Assembly (NCBI RefSeq): GCF_007830545.1
Contig: NZ_VLLF01000002.1
Location: 310,001-374,000 of the forward strand
Reading direction: 5' to 3'
Length of the DNA: 64,000 nucleotides
Origin: Roseibium hamelinense
GTDB lineage: Bacteria > Pseudomonadota > Alphaproteobacteria > Rhizobiales > Stappiaceae
Part shown: positions 61,473 through 64,000 of the stretch, piece after piece
How the letters are laid out: each line of letters opens with the position of its first letter
Position numbering within the stretch: the stretch's first letter is position 1
Program-made: the position numbers and the translations under genes
The notes under the pieces: model-generated
What the model saw: the letters and a program-made list of their open reading frames with translations, nothing else
Databases searched by the model: none
Told to the model about the DNA's origin: nothing

Positions 61473-62651
61473 TTAGGTGCGGGCAAGTTCTTTCATGGCG
61501 TCCGTCAGGCCTTCGACGGTCAGCGGGAACATTCGGTGTTCCATCAGCTCCCGCATCATCTGGATCGAGTGCGTGTAGCCCCAATGCGCTTCGCGCACGG
61601 GGTTGAGCCAGACTGCACTTGTGTAAAGGTCGGTGACCCGCTTCATCCAGGTTGCGCCAGCTTCTTCGTTCCAGTGCTCAACCGAGCCGCCTGGATAGGC
61701 GATTTCATAGGGGCTCATCGAGGCATCGCCGACAAAGATGACCTTGTAGTCGGCAGGATATTTGTGGAGCACATCAAATGTGCCAATTCGCTCGGTATGG
61801 CGGCGGCGATTTTCCTTCCACACATACTCGTAAAGGCAGTTGTGGAAGTAGAAATGTTCCATGACCTTGAATTCCGTGCGCGCTGCCGAGAACAGCTCTT
61901 CGCACACACGAATGTGGTCATCCATCGAGCCGCCGATATCGAAAAACAGGAGCACTTTGACCGCGTTGTGCCTCTCGGGGCGCATCTTTATGTCAAGCAA
62001 GCCCTTGTGGGCGGTGGCGCGGATCGTGTTGTCGAGATCCAATTCATCTGCGGCGCCGGTGCGTGCAAATTGGCGCAGTCGCTTGAGGGCGACTTGAATG
62101 TTACGCGCGCCAATCAGTTGGGTATCGTCGAGATCCTTGAACTCGCGCTTGTCCCACACTTTGACCGCGCGCCGGTGGCGGCTTTCCTTTTGGCCGATGC
62201 GCACACCCTCCGGATTGTATCCGTAAGCGCCGAAGGGGGACGTACCGGCCGTGCCGATCCATTTGTTGCCGCCCTGGTGGCGTCTTTCCTGTTCCTTGAG
62301 CCGTTCCCGAAGCGTTTCCATCAACTTTTCGAAGCCGCCAAGCGCTTCGATCTGAGCTTTTTCCTCTTCGCTCAGATGCTTTTCGGCAAGTTTTCGCAGC
62401 CACTCTTCAGGAATGTCGCCGCTCGGAGCTTCGCTTAGCAGATCCAGTCCCTTGAAAACATGCCCGAACACGCGGTCAAACTTGTCGAGATTGCTCTCGT
62501 CCTTCACCAGGGCGGTGCGTGCCAGATAGTAGAAATCCTCGACGCGTTTCTCGGCAAGATCCCGATCCAGCGCGTCCATAAGCGTCAGATACTCCCGTAA
62601 GGAAACCGGGATGCCTGCAGATTTCAGTTCTGTGAAGAAGGTTATGAACAT
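61473..62651 (-). CDS. VWA-domain protein, CoxE-like
   Basis: 392 residues of the VWA_CoxE-type family. The N-terminal helical part (FFTELKSAGIPVSLREYLTLMDAL) is typical. A linker NKWIGTAGTSPFGAYGYNPEGVRIG precedes the von Willebrand A fold, with MIDAS sequence LLFFDIGGSMDDH (DxGxS). CoxE-like proteins usually work with a MoxR AAA ATPase in metallocofactor insertion; no MoxR gene is in the window. Start ATG 62651 (MFITFFTEL) is preferred over an upstream in-frame start at 62675. It may be co-transcribed with the methyltransferase downstream. Confidence 0.87.
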   Translation of the reverse strand: MFITFFTELKSAGIPVSLREYLTLMDALDRDLAEKRVEDFYYLARTALVKDESNLDKFDRVFGHVFKGLDLLSEAPSGDIPEEWLRKLAEKHLSEEEKAQIEALGGFEKLMETLRERLKEQERRHQGGNKWIGTAGTSPFGAYGYNPEGVRIGQKESRHRRAVKVWDKREFKDLDDTQLIGARNIQVALKRLRQFARTGAADELDLDNTIRATAHKGLLDIKMRPERHNAVKVLLFFDIGGSMDDHIRVCEELFSAARTEFKVMEHFYFHNCLYEYVWKENRRRHTERIGTFDVLHKYPADYKVIFVGDASMSPYEIAYPGGSVEHWNEEAGATWMKRVTDLYTSAVWLNPVREAHWGYTHSIQMMRELMEHRMFPLTVEGLTDAMKELART

Positions 62652-62954
62652 GCTGTCGAAACTACCCCCGGGCAACGAGGCTGTCGAGTGTGCCCTAGAG
62701 GCAGTGGCCAGTCTTTTCCGGCTTTTGATTTGGAATTTTCACATATGGCGCTATCGTTGGGGAAGATCGGATGAGGATCTGACCATGCAGCGAAGTGTAT
62801 TGAGGACCTGCATATCGCCCGTCGTGCGCGCGCAAAGCCGCACGGCGTTGTTTTTGCGGAAGCCACTCGGCGTTTGCATCTTCAGCCATGTTTCCAACAA
62901 GACTTATGGGTTCACCCGACTGACAACCGGGCCGTCGCGCGGAGCAGAGGCAAC
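62652..62954. other. Intergenic region, no gene seen
   Basis: About 300 bases between divergent genes. Short frames here lack support. Promoters for the VWA operon and the membrane-protein gene are expected, but I cannot pinpoint them. Confidence 0.45.
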
Positions 62955-63428
62955 ATGCTGACTGATCTCGCCGTGTGGTTTGCACAGTCTCAGGCTGGTA
63001 CCTGGCTCCAGGCGTCGGCTTCGGCATATACCGGGGCTGCCGCAATCCATGTTTTGGGTCTGCTGCTGCTCGTCGCATCGGTCGTGCCTGTGGAAGTCAA
63101 ACGGCTGGAGCTTTGGCCCTCTGTTCGGTTTGGCTGGACCTGGCGCTTGCTTTTTCCGTTTGCCCTTACCGGGCTGATGCTGGCGGTTGCGTCCGGCGTT
63201 GTGCTGTTTGCGGCTCAGCCCCAGGGCTACCTCGGGATCTGGATTTTTGCGGGCAAAATGACATTCATTCTGGTCGGTGCATTGGCTGCGATGGCCTTGC
63301 AGTTTGCCGAAGGTTTCTGGTTGCAAAAGCGTGGTTATCTGCGGCGCAGATTTGCTGGCGGCCTATCCGTGACTTGCTGGATCAGCACCTTGTTCGCCGG
63401 CCGGATGATGACCTTCAGCGGATTTTAA
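62955..63428 (+). CDS. Small membrane protein, DUF6644-like
   Basis: 157 residues with about four transmembrane helices (HVLGLLLLVASVVPVEVKRL; LLFPFALTGLMLAVASGVVLF; MTFILVGALAAMALQFAEGF). Histidine in the first helix (AAIHVLGL) and the pattern of helices recall b561-like or DUF6644/DUF2214-type proteins, but haem ligation is not demonstrable. Start ATG 62955 (MLTDLAVWF). Function unknown. Convergent with the YcjF-like gene, 11 bases apart. Confidence 0.7.
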   Translation: MLTDLAVWFAQSQAGTWLQASASAYTGAAAIHVLGLLLLVASVVPVEVKRLELWPSVRFGWTWRLLFPFALTGLMLAVASGVVLFAAQPQGYLGIWIFAGKMTFILVGALAAMALQFAEGFWLQKRGYLRRRFAGGLSVTCWISTLFAGRMMTFSGF

Positions 63429-63439
63429 ATTCAAGCCAA

Positions 63440-64000
63440 CTAGGTGGCCTTGCGCTCTTCCTTTTCGGCGGTCTTGATCAGCTCGCCCATAAAATCCGAT
63501 GCCGTGGGACCGTTTGTGGCGATGAACGGGGACGGACGGCAGACTGCAATTGCGGCAATGCCGATCCGGGCGGTCAGGAGACCGTTTATGACACCTTCTC
63601 CGAGCCGGGCGGACAGCCTGGCGGCGAGTCCATGCCCAAGAACCTGAGAAGCAAGGCTGTCTCCGGCGGCCATGCCGCCCGTCACAGCAAGGTGTGTCGC
63701 GACATGTTTGGCAAGGCGCAGAAACCCAAGCGTTCCCGGCCGGCCGCCGTAAAGCGCGGACAGGCGCCGGATGATCCTCATGTTCTCAAAAAGCACAGCC
63801 AGCAAATCGACAAGGGCGCGCGGGCTCACGGCGGTAACGATCGACACGCGTTTTGCGCTGTTCATCACGATCCGCCGGGCCTCAAGGTCTAGAGGGGCAA
63901 GCAGGTCACGCTCGGCCAGCATGACGAGGTCCCGACCGTCTATGACCTCGCGCATGTGTCCTTCCAGGTCGCGGCGCCCTCGAGCGGTCTCAGGCCGGTC
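63440..64000 (-). CDS. YcjF-family (DUF697, TIGR01620) membrane protein, N-terminus outside window
   Basis: The frame is open to base 64000; 186 codons are visible and the upstream sequence RRDLEGHMREVIDGRDLVML is typical of the family interior. C-terminal membrane-associated DUF697 part: VSPRALVDLLAVLFENMRIIRRLSALYGGRPG and HLAVTGGMAAGDSLASQVLGHG (regions). YcjF usually sits beside the GTPase-like YcjX; that partner, if present, lies beyond the window. Function of the family in envelope stress is poorly known. Confidence 0.82.
   Translation of the reverse strand, partial: DRPETARGRRDLEGHMREVIDGRDLVMLAERDLLAPLDLEARRIVMNSAKRVSIVTAVSPRALVDLLAVLFENMRIIRRLSALYGGRPGTLGFLRLAKHVATHLAVTGGMAAGDSLASQVLGHGLAARLSARLGEGVINGLLTARIGIAAIAVCRPSPFIATNGPTASDFMGELIKTAEKEERKAT

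Overview
The window looks like a chromosomal segment of a marine alphaproteobacterium of the order Hyphomicrobiales (Rhizobiales), probably close to Stappiaceae such as Roseibium/Labrenzia. This placement is inferred from gene content: a rhizobial-type fructose importer operon (frcRBCAK), a giant growth-pole-ring-type protein typical of polar-growing Rhizobiales, a DgcN/DgcA D-glutamate pair, TRAP transporters, and a metallophosphoesterase-glycosyltransferase pair of the lipid-remodelling type. Most of the window is dense, fairly GC-rich and ordinary chromosomal in character. I see no rRNA, tRNA, CRISPR array or prophage.

Layout. 1-5062 (minus): frcK(partial)-frcA-frcC-frcB-frcR, fructose ABC uptake with a ROK repressor and a strong hairpin between frcB and frcC. 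5453-11330 (plus): adenine deaminase coupled to an AAA ATPase, an acyl-CoA ligase, and a HTH/PBP-like regulator. 11346-20905: a DMT exporter, a VOC protein, a translationally coupled rimB-like/rimK/desuccinylase-like operon (ribosomal S6 glutamylation type), an orphan CoxL-like molybdoenzyme subunit, a short SbmA/BacA-type transporter, a second DMT exporter and a stand-alone RAM domain protein. 21030-23912: a TPP riboswitch controlling thiM-thiD and, unexpectedly, an orphan Tat-exported TRAP binding protein. 23982-30689: FAH-family hydrolase, FadL, an atypical SDR, a PlcP-like/GT4 pair, and a Thr/Ser dehydratase. 30985-33633: a globin-coupled soluble chemoreceptor facing a CheZ phosphatase whose tail carries several CheY-docking-like peptides. 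33755-41674: an MFS permease, dgcA/dgcN, and a four-gene Mla/Pqi-type lipid transport operon (STAS-MlaE, MlaF, a long MlaD with five repeat modules, a PqiC-like lipoprotein). 41671-45134: a TRAP dctPQM operon divergent from a MarR regulator.

45135-48992 is the one clearly foreign island. Remnants of IS6-family elements (one with a deleted core but both ends kept, one N-terminal fragment, one nearly full-length but frameshifted and internally deleted) enclose a low-GC, coiled-coil, unrecognised 830-codon reading frame. This frame is interrupted by a single in-frame TAA and encodes either a recently killed gene, two adjacent genes, or a stop-readthrough protein.

48993-64000 returns to host-like DNA: a third DMT exporter, the 1945-residue GPR-like polar scaffold with 33/66-bp internal DNA repeats, a small wHTH-like protein, an Hpt phosphotransfer protein, a [2Fe-2S] ferredoxin, an MFS/AraC divergent pair, a universal stress protein, a bacterial SABATH-type carboxyl methyltransferase downstream of a CoxE-like VWA protein, a small membrane protein, and a truncated YcjF-family protein running off the end.

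The most second-look-worthy items are the stop-split island gene, the multivalent CheZ tail, the bacterial SABATH methyltransferase, the TRAP receptor under TPP control, and the coupled rimB-rimK-hydrolase operon.
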